Positions 1 through 7,420 of a stretch of 64,000 nucleotides of DNA are shown here, in pieces. Origin of the DNA: an uncultured Eubacteriales bacterium (GTDB lineage: Bacteria; Bacillota; Clostridia; Christensenellales; Aristaeellaceae); assembly GCA_902777335.1 (NCBI GenBank), contig CACYTF010000009.1:1-64000 (forward strand), read 5' to 3'. The position numbers and the translations under genes were made by a program. Position 1 is the stretch's first letter; every line of letters starts with the position of its first letter. Under the pieces are notes generated by a model. That model did no database searches. It had not been told where the DNA came from and worked only from the letters and a program-made list of their open reading frames with translations.

Positions 1-2446
1 CCACCTTCTCGATCTTCGAGCCGCACTTGCCAAAGTACACGTCGTAGCCCTTCGCGCCGTCCACCTTGCTCCAGGTGAGCTCCAGCGTGCGGCTGCCGGT
101 GGCCTTCAGCCTCGCCAGCAGCGTGTAATCCGGCTTGGCGGGTTTCGGCGTGGGCTTCGGCGTGGCCGTGGGCTTCGGCGTCTTCGTTGGCTTCGGCGTG
201 GCCGTGGGCGCTTCGGTCGGGGCTTCCGTGGGCGCTTCCGTCGGGGCCTCGGTCGGCGCTTCCGTCGGGGCCTCCGTCGGCGCTTCGGTCGGGGCTTCCG
301 TGGGCGCTTCCGTCGGGGCCTCGGTCGGGGCCTCCGTCGGCGCTTCCGTCGGGGCCTCCGTCGGCGCTTCCGTCGGGGCTTCGGTCGGGGTCTCCGTCGG
401 GGCTTCCTTCGCCACATAAGTATACGTGTACGTCGTCGCGCCGGTGATCGCCGTTTCCGTGCTCGGCTCCACGTCCCAGCTGCCCGTCTTGTACGCATCG
501 TTCGGCTTGCTGCCGACTGCCGGAATCTGGTCTGCCGCCAGCTTCAGCGTGTCGCCCTCCCAGCCGGTCAGCGTCACGACCTTGTCCGCGGCGGTATCGT
601 CGTCCCACTTGCCGTTCAACACCTTGAAGGTCACGGTGGCGCTGATTTCCGCGCGAATCGTCGAGGTCACGCAGGCAGCTGCACTGTCGTTGTGATTGGC
701 GTCGCCGACCGCCTTGTACCATACATAATAGGTTCCGGCGTTGGTGGCGGTGGGGATGGATGTGGTATAAGGTTGTGTGGCTTCGGTTGCGGTGCCGAGG
801 GCGTACTGCATCGTACCGCCGGAGGCAGTGCCTGCATCCACAAGCGCCTGTGCCTGTCCGTTATAGGTCAGCGTTTTGGCTGTCGGTGCCTTGGTAACAG
901 TGCTGTTTGCCTTATTGATGGTCACGGTCACATCCTTGGTCGCCTGCTCATAGGCAGCAGTTCCCGCCGCAGTCACCGTGACATAGGCTTTGCCGTCCGC
1001 GGGAACCTTTTTGATCGTCAGCGCGCCGGTGGTGGCGTCCACATCAATATAGTCCCCGCTGCCTTCCTTCACGGCGTAGCTGATCGCGCCGCCGCCCTCG
1101 GTCGGGTCGGTCACGCTGGCGCTTACCTTCTTATCCGTGTCGCCGTAGGTGACGGTCACGTCATCGGCGGTAATGGTCTGATTGCCCTTGTCGCTGATCG
1201 TCAGCGTGCCTTTTGTATAGCTGATGGCATAGTTATCTCCTGCGCTTGCGCCGGAGGCAACGATGTCATAGGTACCTGCCGTGGTATTGTCCGGGGTGGC
1301 CGCGCTGCCGTCCTTCTGATAGGTCAGCGTCGGAGCAGTCGTCAATGCATCCGTGCCCACAAGCCCGGAGACGGTATAATGCGTGTCCAGAACCGGCGCG
1401 GACAGGTCAGGAACAGTGCCGTTCACATAGATGCTCTGATTCTCCGCCGCAACGGTGACTGTCGCCTTGCTGATCGTCACAACAACTTCCTTGGTGGCTT
1501 CCGCGTAGTCGTCAGTCTCCGCCGCAGTTACAATGACGTAGGCTTTCCCGTCGGTCGGGGGAACCGCCTTGACCGTCAGCGCACCGGTGGATTCATTCAC
1601 GCTGATGTAATCCCCACTGCCGTCCTTCACAGTATAGGTAATGCCCCCGCCGCCCGTGGTGGGTTCTGTGACGCTGGCGCTGACGCTCTTGTCCGTGTCG
1701 CCATAGGTAGCGGTCACGTCAGAGGCGGCAATGGTCTGCGCTGGCTTGATGACCAGCGTAATAGTCATGGCGTAGGTGTCCGCCACGGTGCTGAACGACG
1801 CACTGCTGGCGGCAGAGGCGTTCGTGTTCGCCGTCGCCTTGACGCGCTGATAGAACGTGTACTCCGTACCGGGATTCAGTCCGGCGAACTCGGTGCCGCT
1901 CTGCCAGTTCGCGCCGTCCTTGCTGTACTCACAGCCGCTTACTTCGTTCAGCGTAATGCTGTTCTTTGTGGCGCTCGCCTTTGTGGGCGCGGCAGGTGCG
2001 GACGGCGTGGACGCGGTAATCGTGAACGTCCAGCCGTCGCCGTAAAGTACAGCTGTGCTGGCTGCGTACTGGTCGCCCTCGGCAACCGTTGCGCCGACAT
2101 AATAGGTGCCGACGTTCTTAGTTTCCGTCACTTCAGTACTGCGGCTGGCGTCGCTGTAATACTTCACCGTGATCGTGCCCAGACCCGTCACGCTGGATGC
2201 CGCGGCAACGGTCGCAGCCTTGTTGTTGCCGTCGTAAACAAGGTTGGTCGGCGCGGTATAGGTCAGGTCGGTCGCCGCCGGGGTTTTCTTCGGGATGACC
2301 AGCGTAACGGTCATTGTCCCGGTCTTGTCAGCGGTTCCATCGCCGCTGATCGTAGTCGTATTTCCCTCCGCATAAGCCGGAAAACTAAACATTCCGAGCA
2401 AAAGGCAGAGGGTCAGGAGCCACGATAAAAATCGTTGTTGTCTCAT
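1..2446 (-). CDS. Large repeat-rich secreted surface protein (partial, 3' end outside window)
   Basis: The frame is open from an ATG at 2446 to the left edge, giving about 815 residues of the N-terminal part. A GAGGTG ribosome-binding site precedes the ATG. Residues 1-28 form a Sec signal peptide (MRQQRFLSWLLTLCLLLG then an AYA-like cleavage region). Next come YDG/MBG-like beta-sandwich modules (each with a YDGN or YNGQ type motif), a fibronectin-III-like module near 165-230, and two near-identical modules at about 235-330 and 420-515 that share ATYGDTDK/VTYGDTDK and STGALT/TTGALT. A Lys/Trp-rich module (about 580-675) leads to a stalk of about 17 APTE tetrapeptides (678-746), a KPTPKP linker and the start of another fibronectin-like module (GYDVYFG). 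I infer a cell-surface adhesin or S-layer-type protein; the anchor would lie outside the window. Third gene of an operon with the two genes to its right. Confidence 0.8.
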   Translation of the reverse strand, partial: MRQQRFLSWLLTLCLLLGMFSFPAYAEGNTTTISGDGTADKTGTMTVTLVIPKKTPAATDLTYTAPTNLVYDGNNKAATVAAASSVTGLGTITVKYYSDASRSTEVTETKNVGTYYVGATVAEGDQYAASTAVLYGDGWTFTITASTPSAPAAPTKASATKNSITLNEVSGCEYSKDGANWQSGTEFAGLNPGTEYTFYQRVKATANTNASAASSASFSTVADTYAMTITLVIKPAQTIAASDVTATYGDTDKSVSASVTEPTTGGGGITYTVKDGSGDYISVNESTGALTVKAVPPTDGKAYVIVTAAETDDYAEATKEVVVTISKATVTVAAENQSIYVNGTVPDLSAPVLDTHYTVSGLVGTDALTTAPTLTYQKDGSAATPDNTTAGTYDIVASGASAGDNYAISYTKGTLTISDKGNQTITADDVTVTYGDTDKKVSASVTDPTEGGGAISYAVKEGSGDYIDVDATTGALTIKKVPADGKAYVTVTAAGTAAYEQATKDVTVTINKANSTVTKAPTAKTLTYNGQAQALVDAGTASGGTMQYALGTATEATQPYTTSIPTATNAGTYYVWYKAVGDANHNDSAAACVTSTIRAEISATVTFKVLNGKWDDDTAADKVVTLTGWEGDTLKLAADQIPAVGSKPNDAYKTGSWDVEPSTETAITGATTYTYTYVAKEAPTETPTEAPTEAPTEAPTEAPTEAPTEAPTEAPTEAPTEAPTEAPTEAPTEAPTEAPTEAPTEAPTATPKPTKTPKPTATPKPTPKPAKPDYTLLARLKATGSRTLELTWSKVDGAKGYDVYFGKCGSKIEKV
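207..413 (-). repeat. 12-bp tandem repeat encoding an (APTE)n stalk
   Basis: About 17 tandem copies of a 12-bp unit (GCTTCGGTCGGG-like on the plus strand) encode APTE on the minus strand within the surface protein. Synonymous third-position differences between units suggest the array is not freshly expanded. It probably forms an extended, wall-spanning linker. Confidence 0.85.
909..1742 (-). repeat. Internal duplication of a beta-sandwich module in the surface protein
   Basis: Two modules of about 92 codons, roughly 1464-1742 and 909-1184, are homologous at protein level along their whole length. Both contain YGDTDK, SASVT, GSGDYI and TGALT. They are separated by an unrelated MBG-like module. 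This is a typical repeat pattern in Gram-positive adhesins. Confidence 0.75.
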
Positions 2447-2465
2447 ATACACACCTCATTGTAGG

Positions 2466-2894
2466 TTACTTTACTTCAAGTGTCAGTTCTATCTCCGCTC
2501 CGTTGAGCGGTTGGTTGTCCTCTATGGTATAGCAGGCATAATGGAGCGTCGCGGGGTACTCGCCCGCGTCCAGCGCCCTTGAAAGCTTGATGCGGGTGAA
2601 CGCTTCGCCGGGGGAGAGCGCCTTGCCCGTCCAGAGGGTTTCGCCGTCCTCCAGCGTCAGGGTGAGTACGAAGGTACAGGCGTTCTCCGGCGGGTTTTTG
2701 AAGTTCACGGTTTGCGCGGTCTTGCCCGCCACGAAATCCAGCTTCTCATAGCCCGGTATGGCGATGTTTGTGCCGTTGCCGGGGTTGGCCTCCGCGAACC
2801 GCTCCACCCTGTCACCGCCCGCGCCGCATGCGGTCAGCAGGAGCGCAAAGGCAAGGACGAGAAAGGCCGCAAGGATATTCGGTTTTCGGTTCAT
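2466..2894 (-). CDS. Small secreted lipoprotein of the surface-protein operon
   Basis: This is a 142-residue protein with a lipoprotein signal peptide: MNRKPN, a hydrophobic stretch, then the lipobox LLTAC with the modified Cys at about residue 22. The mature part is one predicted beta-rich domain with NPPENACTF near 67 and a TLHYACYTIEDN motif near 115-126. The two remaining Cys (about 73 and 120) could form a disulphide. It lies 19 bp upstream of the large surface protein and 63 bp downstream of the secreted protein at 2958-3716, so the three genes look co-transcribed. I recognise the general type, a lipoprotein paired with repeat-rich surface proteins, but no specific function. A chaperone or anchor for the surface protein is only a guess. 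Confidence 0.75.
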   Translation of the reverse strand: MNRKPNILAAFLVLAFALLLTACGAGGDRVERFAEANPGNGTNIAIPGYEKLDFVAGKTAQTVNFKNPPENACTFVLTLTLEDGETLWTGKALSPGEAFTRIKLSRALDAGEYPATLHYACYTIEDNQPLNGAEIELTLEVK

Positions 2895-2957
2895 AGGCTC
2901 ACGACCTTTCTTTTGCTGCTAATGTAACGACTTCCTAAGTATTCGATCCTGATTCTC

Positions 2958-3716
2958 TTAATCATGGTCTTGATAGTTGAGATAATCACTGCATCCATAT
3001 GTAGCGCCGTCAATAATGGCATCACCGATCTTGATGCGCTTCTTATCTGACACATTAGCAATTATCGTTCCGCCACAGTCTTGCAAACCGTTGTTCATAT
3101 CATGACAAACCTTCCCGCTATAAATCCCCGAAGTTCCTATGCTCAGGCAAGCCGGAGCGTTACCGCTGTCAATAAACTGTTGCCATGTAGTGCCGGGAGC
3201 TACAGTATAATTCCCATCAGCAAAATTAGGATAACTTCCTCCAACACGTTTAACAGTAAATGTGATGGCCTGTTCCACCACACTCGCCGTAAAGGTCACG
3301 GTGTCCTGATAGGTGCCTGCGGGCTTGGAACTGTAATCCTCCACGATGATGCCCATATCTTTCTTTGTTGCTGTGCTGGAAAGCTCGGTAAACTCCCAAG
3401 AGGTGGTAGCCTCCGTGTCTGTGGACGCGGTTGCCAGCTTGTAGCCCACAGAGTTCTCGCCGGACTTGAGCGCCCAGCTATTCGCGGAGCTTGCGGTCAC
3501 GGTCAGTTTCTTGCCGCTGGCCAGTGTTCCCGTGGCGCTGATGCCGTCCGTGGCGTTCCAGCCGCTGTTCGCTACCGTCAGCGTGGACGGGATGGTGAGG
3601 GTGTAGGTGCTGGTGTCTCCGTCCGCGGCCAGTGCCGGGGACGAGAATGCCGGGAGCAGTCCCAGCGTCAGTGCGCCCGCGAGGGCGAGGGAAAGGATTC
3701 TCTTCTTGATCTTCAT
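2958..3716 (-). CDS. Secreted surface protein, WxL-like beta-sandwich
   Basis: This 252-residue protein starts with a Sec signal peptide (MKIKKRILSLALAGALTLG, then SPALAA as the likely cleavage site). The start is supported by a GGAGGT site nine bases upstream. The mature part begins with a YTLTIPSTLTV segment, followed by Ser/Thr-rich beta strands. This pattern is seen in Gram-positive surface subunits resembling WxL or pilin-like domains. The C-terminal third (from about 150) contains four Cys (ACLS, KVCHD, LQDCGG, YGCSD) that could form two disulphides. It is the first gene of a three-gene minus-strand operon, and its leader carries the structured repeat at 3761-3997. Composition is more AT-rich than the core genes, consistent with an accessory island. 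No defined function recognised. Confidence 0.7.
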   Translation of the reverse strand: MKIKKRILSLALAGALTLGLLPAFSSPALAADGDTSTYTLTIPSTLTVANSGWNATDGISATGTLASGKKLTVTASSANSWALKSGENSVGYKLATASTDTEATTSWEFTELSSTATKKDMGIIVEDYSSKPAGTYQDTVTFTASVVEQAITFTVKRVGGSYPNFADGNYTVAPGTTWQQFIDSGNAPACLSIGTSGIYSGKVCHDMNNGLQDCGGTIIANVSDKKRIKIGDAIIDGATYGCSDYLNYQDHD

Positions 3717-3760
3717 AAAATGTGTACCTCCATTTTGTATTTTTGAATATAAAGAAACCG

Positions 3761-3997
3761 CCGAACCTGACAGGGTATAGTAACCCCGTCAAGTCCGACG
3801 GTTATCCATCACGAATGTTGTATTCAGTTTCAAGCGCCCCGCAGGACGCAAAATACCCTGAAGGGCACGCGAGGGCGCAGTCAGCCCATGCTCTGCTCTG
3901 CTCTGCTCTACTCTGCTCTGCTCTACTCTACTCTACTCTGCTCTGCTCTGCTCTGCTCTGCTCTGAACAGGGTATTTCTATTCCGCATGGCTGTCAA
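3761..3997 (-). repeat. Structured repeat copy R1 with CTCTG pentamer tract
   Basis: This is one of two copies of a composite repeat; the other is 4672-4857. In minus-strand order it has a shared TTGACAGCCATGCGGAATAG block, 15 pentamers (CTCTG/CTCTA on the plus strand, 3891-3965), a short shared GCGC(A)GT block, and a GATGGATAACCGTCGG hairpin block. The hairpin pairs AACCGUCGGAC with GUUCGGCGGUU and, inside it, UGACGGGGU with ACCCUGUCA. A T-rich stretch follows, then the ribosome-binding site of the gene at 3716. It forms the 5' leader of that gene. Confidence 0.85.
3891..3965. repeat. Pentanucleotide microsatellite (CTCTG/CTCTA)x15
   Basis: There are fifteen uninterrupted 5-bp units, eleven CTCTG and four CTCTA. 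The tract is non-coding on both strands and lies inside repeat R1. The matching tract in R2 has eight units, so copy number differs between the two repeats. Confidence 0.9.
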
Positions 3998-4020
3998 CAC
4001 ATTCCTGAAAAATCTCTATG

Positions 4021-4398
4021 TCATGGGCGAAATATCGTCATCCGTAGTCCTTCCACCACTCTGTAATGCTTATCGTTTGCCGTTACCAGTGTTTCGTTTT
4101 CTTCAATACAAGTACCGGCAATCAAAGCATCCGCCATTTCCATAGAATGACTTAATGAGTACATTTCAACATAATCCGAAGCACGCAGGGAGATACTTTC
4201 TGACAACGGAATGATTTCAACACTCATTTCCGCGAATGCCTTTTTCATTTTTGCCAGTTCTCGTTTGTCACGCATTCCCCGCACCAGTTCCATATAGGTT
4301 ACAATAGAAATCGAAAAAGGCGTTGCATCCAAAATATAATCTATCGCTTTTTGATTTCCTCTGAGAAACCATATCAAAACGTCTGTATCAATGATCAA
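4021..4398 (-). CDS. vapC: PIN-domain toxin, VapC type
   Basis: The 125-residue protein is one PIN domain, a metal-dependent RNase fold. MIIDTDVLIWFLRGN at the N-terminus supplies the first acidic residues, MELVRG near 36 the glutamate, and MADALIAG near 88 the third carboxylate. A late ND (about 106) completes the usual set. Length is normal for VapC. Its start overlaps the end of the upstream antitoxin by 11 bp, the usual arrangement for translational coupling. VapC toxins cleave tRNA or rRNA when free of antitoxin; the target here cannot be read from sequence. The pair lies exactly between repeats R1 and R2. Confidence 0.88.
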   Translation of the reverse strand: MIIDTDVLIWFLRGNQKAIDYILDATPFSISIVTYMELVRGMRDKRELAKMKKAFAEMSVEIIPLSESISLRASDYVEMYSLSHSMEMADALIAGTCIEENETLVTANDKHYRVVEGLRMTIFRP

Positions 4399-4636
4399 AG
4401 GAACGCCCCTTTCTCATATCCCGAACCGTTTCCTCTACCGTCAACTCATTTTCATGATCCTTCCATAGTCCAGCCAGTTCCATCACGGCGGCATTCATTT
4501 TTGTATTCGCACTTTTTTCCGGCTTCTCACGAAACGTCGGCTGGCTGCTCATCGCTCGTAAAAGCTCCAGCACGATCTGCTGGTTTCTTCTCGGCATCGC
4601 CTCCATGATGCTCATTGCTTCCTGCACCAGCGTCAC
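4388..4636 (-). CDS. Antitoxin of the VapBC-type pair
   Basis: The 82-residue protein is encoded just upstream of, and overlapping, the PIN toxin. I chose the GTG at 4636 because GGAGGT lies seven bases before it. The in-frame GTG three codons upstream (4645) overlaps that ribosome-binding site. The N-terminal half (MSIMEAMPRRNQQIVLELL) looks helical. The C-terminal half is charged and probably disordered (HENELTVEETVRDMR), as expected for a toxin-neutralising tail. No clear AbrB, RHH or Phd signature is visible, so the DNA-binding class is unassigned. It may autoregulate through the R2 leader directly upstream. Confidence 0.75.
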   Translation of the reverse strand: MTLVQEAMSIMEAMPRRNQQIVLELLRAMSSQPTFREKPEKSANTKMNAAVMELAGLWKDHENELTVEETVRDMRKGRSFDH

Positions 4637-4671
4637 ATTAATCACCTCCAGTGTAGTTCGCCTTTTCTTCT

Positions 4672-4857
4672 CCGAACCTGACAGGGTATACTTACCCCGT
4701 CAGAATCCGACGGTTATCCATCACGAATGTAGTATTCAGTTTCAAGCGCCTCGCTGTCGCAAGACGCAAAAAGGGCGCAGTTAGCCTCTGCTCTGCTCTG
4801 CTCTGCTCTGCTCTGCTCTGCTCTAAGGAGCGTTTTTCTATTCCGCATGGCTGTCAA
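4672..4857 (-). repeat. Structured repeat copy R2 with CTCTG pentamer tract
   Basis: This second copy of the R1 repeat has the same order of blocks. It has eight pentamers (4786-4825) instead of fifteen and the same terminal block TTCTATTCCGCATGGCTGTC. The hairpin core is conserved with compensatory changes: CUGACGGGGUA pairs with UACCCUGUCAG. It is the 5' leader of the antitoxin gene. Confidence 0.85.
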
Positions 4858-4875
4858 GCCTCCTGTGGTTATTTT

Positions 4876-5076
4876 CTAAAATATCTTCATCAGCAGAATA
4901 TAATTCTGCTGGTCAATCTGTGAATACCTGTGATCGAATTCCTTGAAACCGCATCTGATATAAAAATCATATGCCTGGCTGTTCTCTTCTTCACATTCCA
5001 GATATACAAGTCCGCCACCGACCATCTCCTGAGCATCATGAAGCGCACTCTGTATATCGGCACAACCACGGAATTC
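4876..5076 (-). pseudogene. C-terminal fragment of a GNAT acetyltransferase
   Basis: The minus-strand frame ending with TAG at 4876-4878 encodes about 65 residues. It contains GGGLVYLECEEENSQAYDFY and then IRCGFKEFDHRY and YILLMKIF, the acetyl-CoA-binding and final strands of a GNAT N-acetyltransferase. An in-frame TAA lies directly upstream (about 5077-5079) and the N-terminal two thirds, including a start, are missing. This is a truncated relic, probably cut by the recombinase-type element whose debris lies to the right. Confidence 0.75.
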
Positions 5077-5784
5077 TTAACCTCCGGGAAGGCACAATGA
5101 CACAGTTAGAGTATAGCAAAAAATCAGCTCGAAAGCAACGAAAGCCTGATGAACTTTTCGTGAACTCAAAATAGGCGAGAAGCATTTCCTCGCCTGACGG
5201 TAGTTTAGCGCAGGTGTGGATATGTGCGCAAGAGCGGATTTGCTCGTATGATCAAGAAGCCGGAGCTGCCACAAACGCAAAATAACGGGCAGCCATACCA
5301 CCATTTTCACAGTGATATGCTGCCCTGTGTTCCCGCTCAAATCTCGACCTCCACGGTCACGCCAGCCTTGAAGACCACTTCGTAGCCGTCATCCTTCACG
5401 ACTACCCTGTCCAGGTAGCGAATGACCAGGTCGTTGTTGAAAGCCTCCATGCATATGGGGTCCTTTTGTGCACATGGAGACGGTCCTGCACATGGGGACG
5501 GTCTTCAATGGCATGAAGTTAAGGAGCGCCCGGGGAGCCCTTCCACCGCAAGCGGTCCCCCTCCCCACTGCGGTGGGGAGGCACAGAATGTGAATGCCGT
5601 CCAAAAGCTTCCCCACCGCAGTGGCATCGAGCGCCCGGAAAACAGCACAGTGTGCTGTTTTCAGTGGTTCGAGTGCCCAGATCCAGGTCTTGAAGGGTAT
5701 CCGGAAGGTCGCGCACAATCCCGTGTCCATACACGAGGGCGGCTATTCCCTACTCCCTACTCCCTGTTCCCTGTTCCCTGCTCC
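5077..5784. other. Gene-poor region with mobile-element debris and repeats
   Basis: I find no intact gene here. From left to right it holds a stretch downstream of a recombinase remnant (5095-5336), the recombinase tail itself (5337-5450), two CACATGGRGACGGTC-type motifs (about 5466-5505), a GC-rich low-complexity block with CCACCGCAAGCGG and CCACCGCAGTGG half-palindromes (5530-5640), an AAAACAGCAC/GTGCTGTTTT hairpin (about 5640-5662) and a heptamer array (5744-5792). Confidence 0.7.
5337..5450 (-). pseudogene. C-terminal remnant of a large serine recombinase
   Basis: The minus frame ending in TGA at 5337-5339 encodes FNNDLVIRYLDRVVVKDDG, then YEVVFKAGVTVEVEI. This matches the final strand-turn-strand of large serine recombinases from Clostridia conjugative and mobilisable elements. 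The catalytic N-terminal domain is absent and the upstream sequence is repeat debris, so it is a relic. It explains the truncated acetyltransferase next to it. The family call rests on recalled motif resemblance. Confidence 0.55.
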
Positions 5785-5792
5785 CTACTCCG
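5744..5792. repeat. Heptamer array (TACTCCC)x7
   Basis: There are seven imperfect 7-bp units (TATTCCC, TACTCCC, TGTTCCC, TGCTCCC variants). The array runs into, and supplies, the TAG stop codon of the minus-strand gene at 5785-6285. Similar arrays sit at 38151-38185 and around 47163-47270. Confidence 0.85.
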
Positions 5793-6285
5793 TCTGTCCC
5801 GGCACATACAGCTGCTCCGCGGAGGCCTGTATATCGAAGCCGTCCATGTCCGGCCACTGGGCGCTGACGGAGTACATGAGCCCGGTCGCCTCGTCGTACC
5901 ACAGGCAGTTGTCCACGGTCACATCGCCGTCCGTCGCGCGGCGGCACACGCCCTTGCAGCGGCCGCCCACCACGCACTCCATCTCCTGGGGCCAGTCGTA
6001 GTACAGGCCGGAGATGTCCTCAAAGGCGTCGGCGGGCTTCACGCGCGCCGTGTAGGGCAGGTCGTACCAGGTAAAGGTCATCTCCGCCAGCTGCTCCTCC
6101 TCCAGCATCCGCCAGCTGACGTCGGTGGCGCCCTCGGGCACGCCCAGCTCCAGGCCCAGCGCCTCCATGACGCCCTCGGCGGAGGTCTCGGTCCAGGGGT
6201 TGGCGATGCCCACCTCGGCAGAGGCCCCGACGAGCGCCAGCGCCCACAGCGCCACAAGCGCAAATGTACAGATTCTACGGATCAT
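5785..6285 (-). CDS. Secreted protein of unknown function
   Basis: This is a 166-residue protein. I start it at 6285, where AGGAGG precedes the ATG by nine bases and a clean signal peptide follows (MIRRICTFALVALWALALVG, then GASAEV). A longer frame upstream has no ribosome-binding site and overlaps a terminator. The mature part is acidic, with WTETSAEGVMEALGLELGV near 30-48 and four Cys in the middle (CVVGGRCKGVC and DNCLWY). The second half reads as a small beta domain. I do not recognise the family. Its stop codon lies inside a heptamer repeat array, so the extreme C-terminus (YVPGQTE) may be recent. Confidence 0.6.
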   Translation of the reverse strand: MIRRICTFALVALWALALVGASAEVGIANPWTETSAEGVMEALGLELGVPEGATDVSWRMLEEEQLAEMTFTWYDLPYTARVKPADAFEDISGLYYDWPQEMECVVGGRCKGVCRRATDGDVTVDNCLWYDEATGLMYSVSAQWPDMDGFDIQASAEQLYVPGQTE

Positions 6286-6328
6286 ATTCTCATGCCTCCT
6301 TGCGTCTCCGTTTGCCCTTAGACGCAGT

Positions 6329-6363
6329 AAAGCCGCCCGGGGTTGCATCTCCCGGGCGGCTTC
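6329..6363. terminator. Rho-independent terminator
   Basis: GCCGCCCGGG (6332-6341) pairs with CCCGGGCGGC (6351-6360). T-rich sequence follows on the plus strand and a short T run (GGCTTTAC) on the minus strand. It separates the DHH gene from the secreted-protein gene. Confidence 0.75.
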
Positions 6364-6376
6364 ATTTGTTTTTTGA

Positions 6377-7306
6377 TCACGCGTTCAGCGCCGCGATGAT
6401 GTTCGGAAGCTCCTGATCCACCACGTCGTTCTCCAGCTGGCAGGTGCCGGCGTTGTGATGGCCGCCGCCGCCGTACTTCAGGCACAGCTCGCCGATGTCC
6501 ACATTGGAGCCCTTGTTCACGATGGACTTGCCGATCATGACCGCCGTGTTCTGCTTGCGGAAGCCCCAGGCCACATGCACGGAGATCTGCGTCTGCGGGA
6601 ACAGGGCGTAGATCATGAAGCGGTTGCCCGCGTGGATGATCTCCTCCTCGCGCAGGTCCAGCACGACCACCTTGTCGTGGATCTTGGCGATGCGCTTCAG
6701 CTGCTCCACGAACATGTCCGCCTGCTCGAAGTACAGGTCCACGCGCTCCTTCACGTCCGGCAGCTCCAGAATCTCGTCGATGGTGTGGTCCATGCAGAAG
6801 CTGATCAGCTGCATCATCAGGTCGTAGTTGGAGATCCGGAACTGGCGGAAGCGGCCCAGGCCGGTGCGCGGGTCCATCAGGTAGTGCAGCAGCACCCATC
6901 CCTTGGGGTGCAGTATCTCGTCGATGGTGAAATCGGCGCTGTCGCCCTTGTCCACGGCCTCCATCAGCTCTTCGCTGACCCGCGGGAACACGTCCTTGCC
7001 GCCGTAGTAATCATACACCACCCGGGCCGCGCTGCGGGCGTTCGGGTCGATGATCAGCTTGCCGCCGGTCTCCTTGGCCTTCAGGCGGTCCATCTCGGAT
7101 TCGTGATGGTCGAAGGCCAGGCCCACCCGGGGATCGTAGGGCAAATTGGTGGTGATATCATTTTGGCTGAGTTCGACCTTGCCGTCCTGCACATCCTTGG
7201 GATGCACGAACTTGATCTCATCGATCAGGCCCAGATCGCGCAGCATCATCGCGCAGGCAAGTCCGTCGAAATCGCTTCGGGTCACCAGTCTCTTCTTCTG
7301 TTCCAT
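6377..7306 (-). CDS. DHH-family phosphoesterase (exopolyphosphatase-like)
   Basis: The 309-residue protein belongs to the DHH/DHHA1 superfamily of Mn-dependent phosphoesterases (NrnA-like nano-RNases, exopolyphosphatases). The start at 7306 follows GGGAGGTGC, and the SDFDGLA motif (D12, D14) comes right after it. The DHH signature FDHHESE is at 65-71, and the C-terminal substrate-binding domain ends with GGGGHHNAG near 280. It lacks the RecJ extensions, so it is cytosolic and compact. The substrate, short RNA, pAp, c-di-nucleotide products or polyphosphate, cannot be decided from sequence. It has its own promoter (7379-7408) between it and the protease gene. Confidence 0.82.
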   Translation of the reverse strand: MEQKKRLVTRSDFDGLACAMMLRDLGLIDEIKFVHPKDVQDGKVELSQNDITTNLPYDPRVGLAFDHHESEMDRLKAKETGGKLIIDPNARSAARVVYDYYGGKDVFPRVSEELMEAVDKGDSADFTIDEILHPKGWVLLHYLMDPRTGLGRFRQFRISNYDLMMQLISFCMDHTIDEILELPDVKERVDLYFEQADMFVEQLKRIAKIHDKVVVLDLREEEIIHAGNRFMIYALFPQTQISVHVAWGFRKQNTAVMIGKSIVNKGSNVDIGELCLKYGGGGHHNAGTCQLENDVVDQELPNIIAALNA

Positions 7307-7378
7307 AACCGCACCTCCCGTGATTCTTACACCCCGACCGGCCGGTCGGAGACGCCGTTTCCATTCAATTCCAGAATT

Positions 7379-7408
7379 ATTATACCAGATGGACCGCAGG
7401 CCGGTCAA
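7379..7408 (-). promoter_or_regulatory. Sigma-A-type promoter for the DHH gene
   Basis: Minus strand TTGACC (7403-7408), 18-bp spacer, TATAAT (7379-7384), about 70 bases before the start codon at 7306. Confidence 0.75.
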
Positions 7409-7420
7409 GGCCAAAGCGCG

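Noticed and set aside
692..2428. Plus-strand frame of 578 codons over the surface protein
   Set aside because: Composition is Gly/Arg/Cys/Val-rich without any domain. The minus strand has a signal peptide, repeats and a ribosome-binding site.
3722..4145. Plus-strand Ser/Leu/Cys-rich frames over the pentamer tract
   Set aside because: They are translations of the microsatellite and have no ribosome-binding site or homology.
3891..4825. CRISPR array
   Set aside because: The pentamer tracts are contiguous 5-bp repeats without spacers, and no cas genes are present. The APTE-coding repeat and heptamer arrays were rejected for the same reason.
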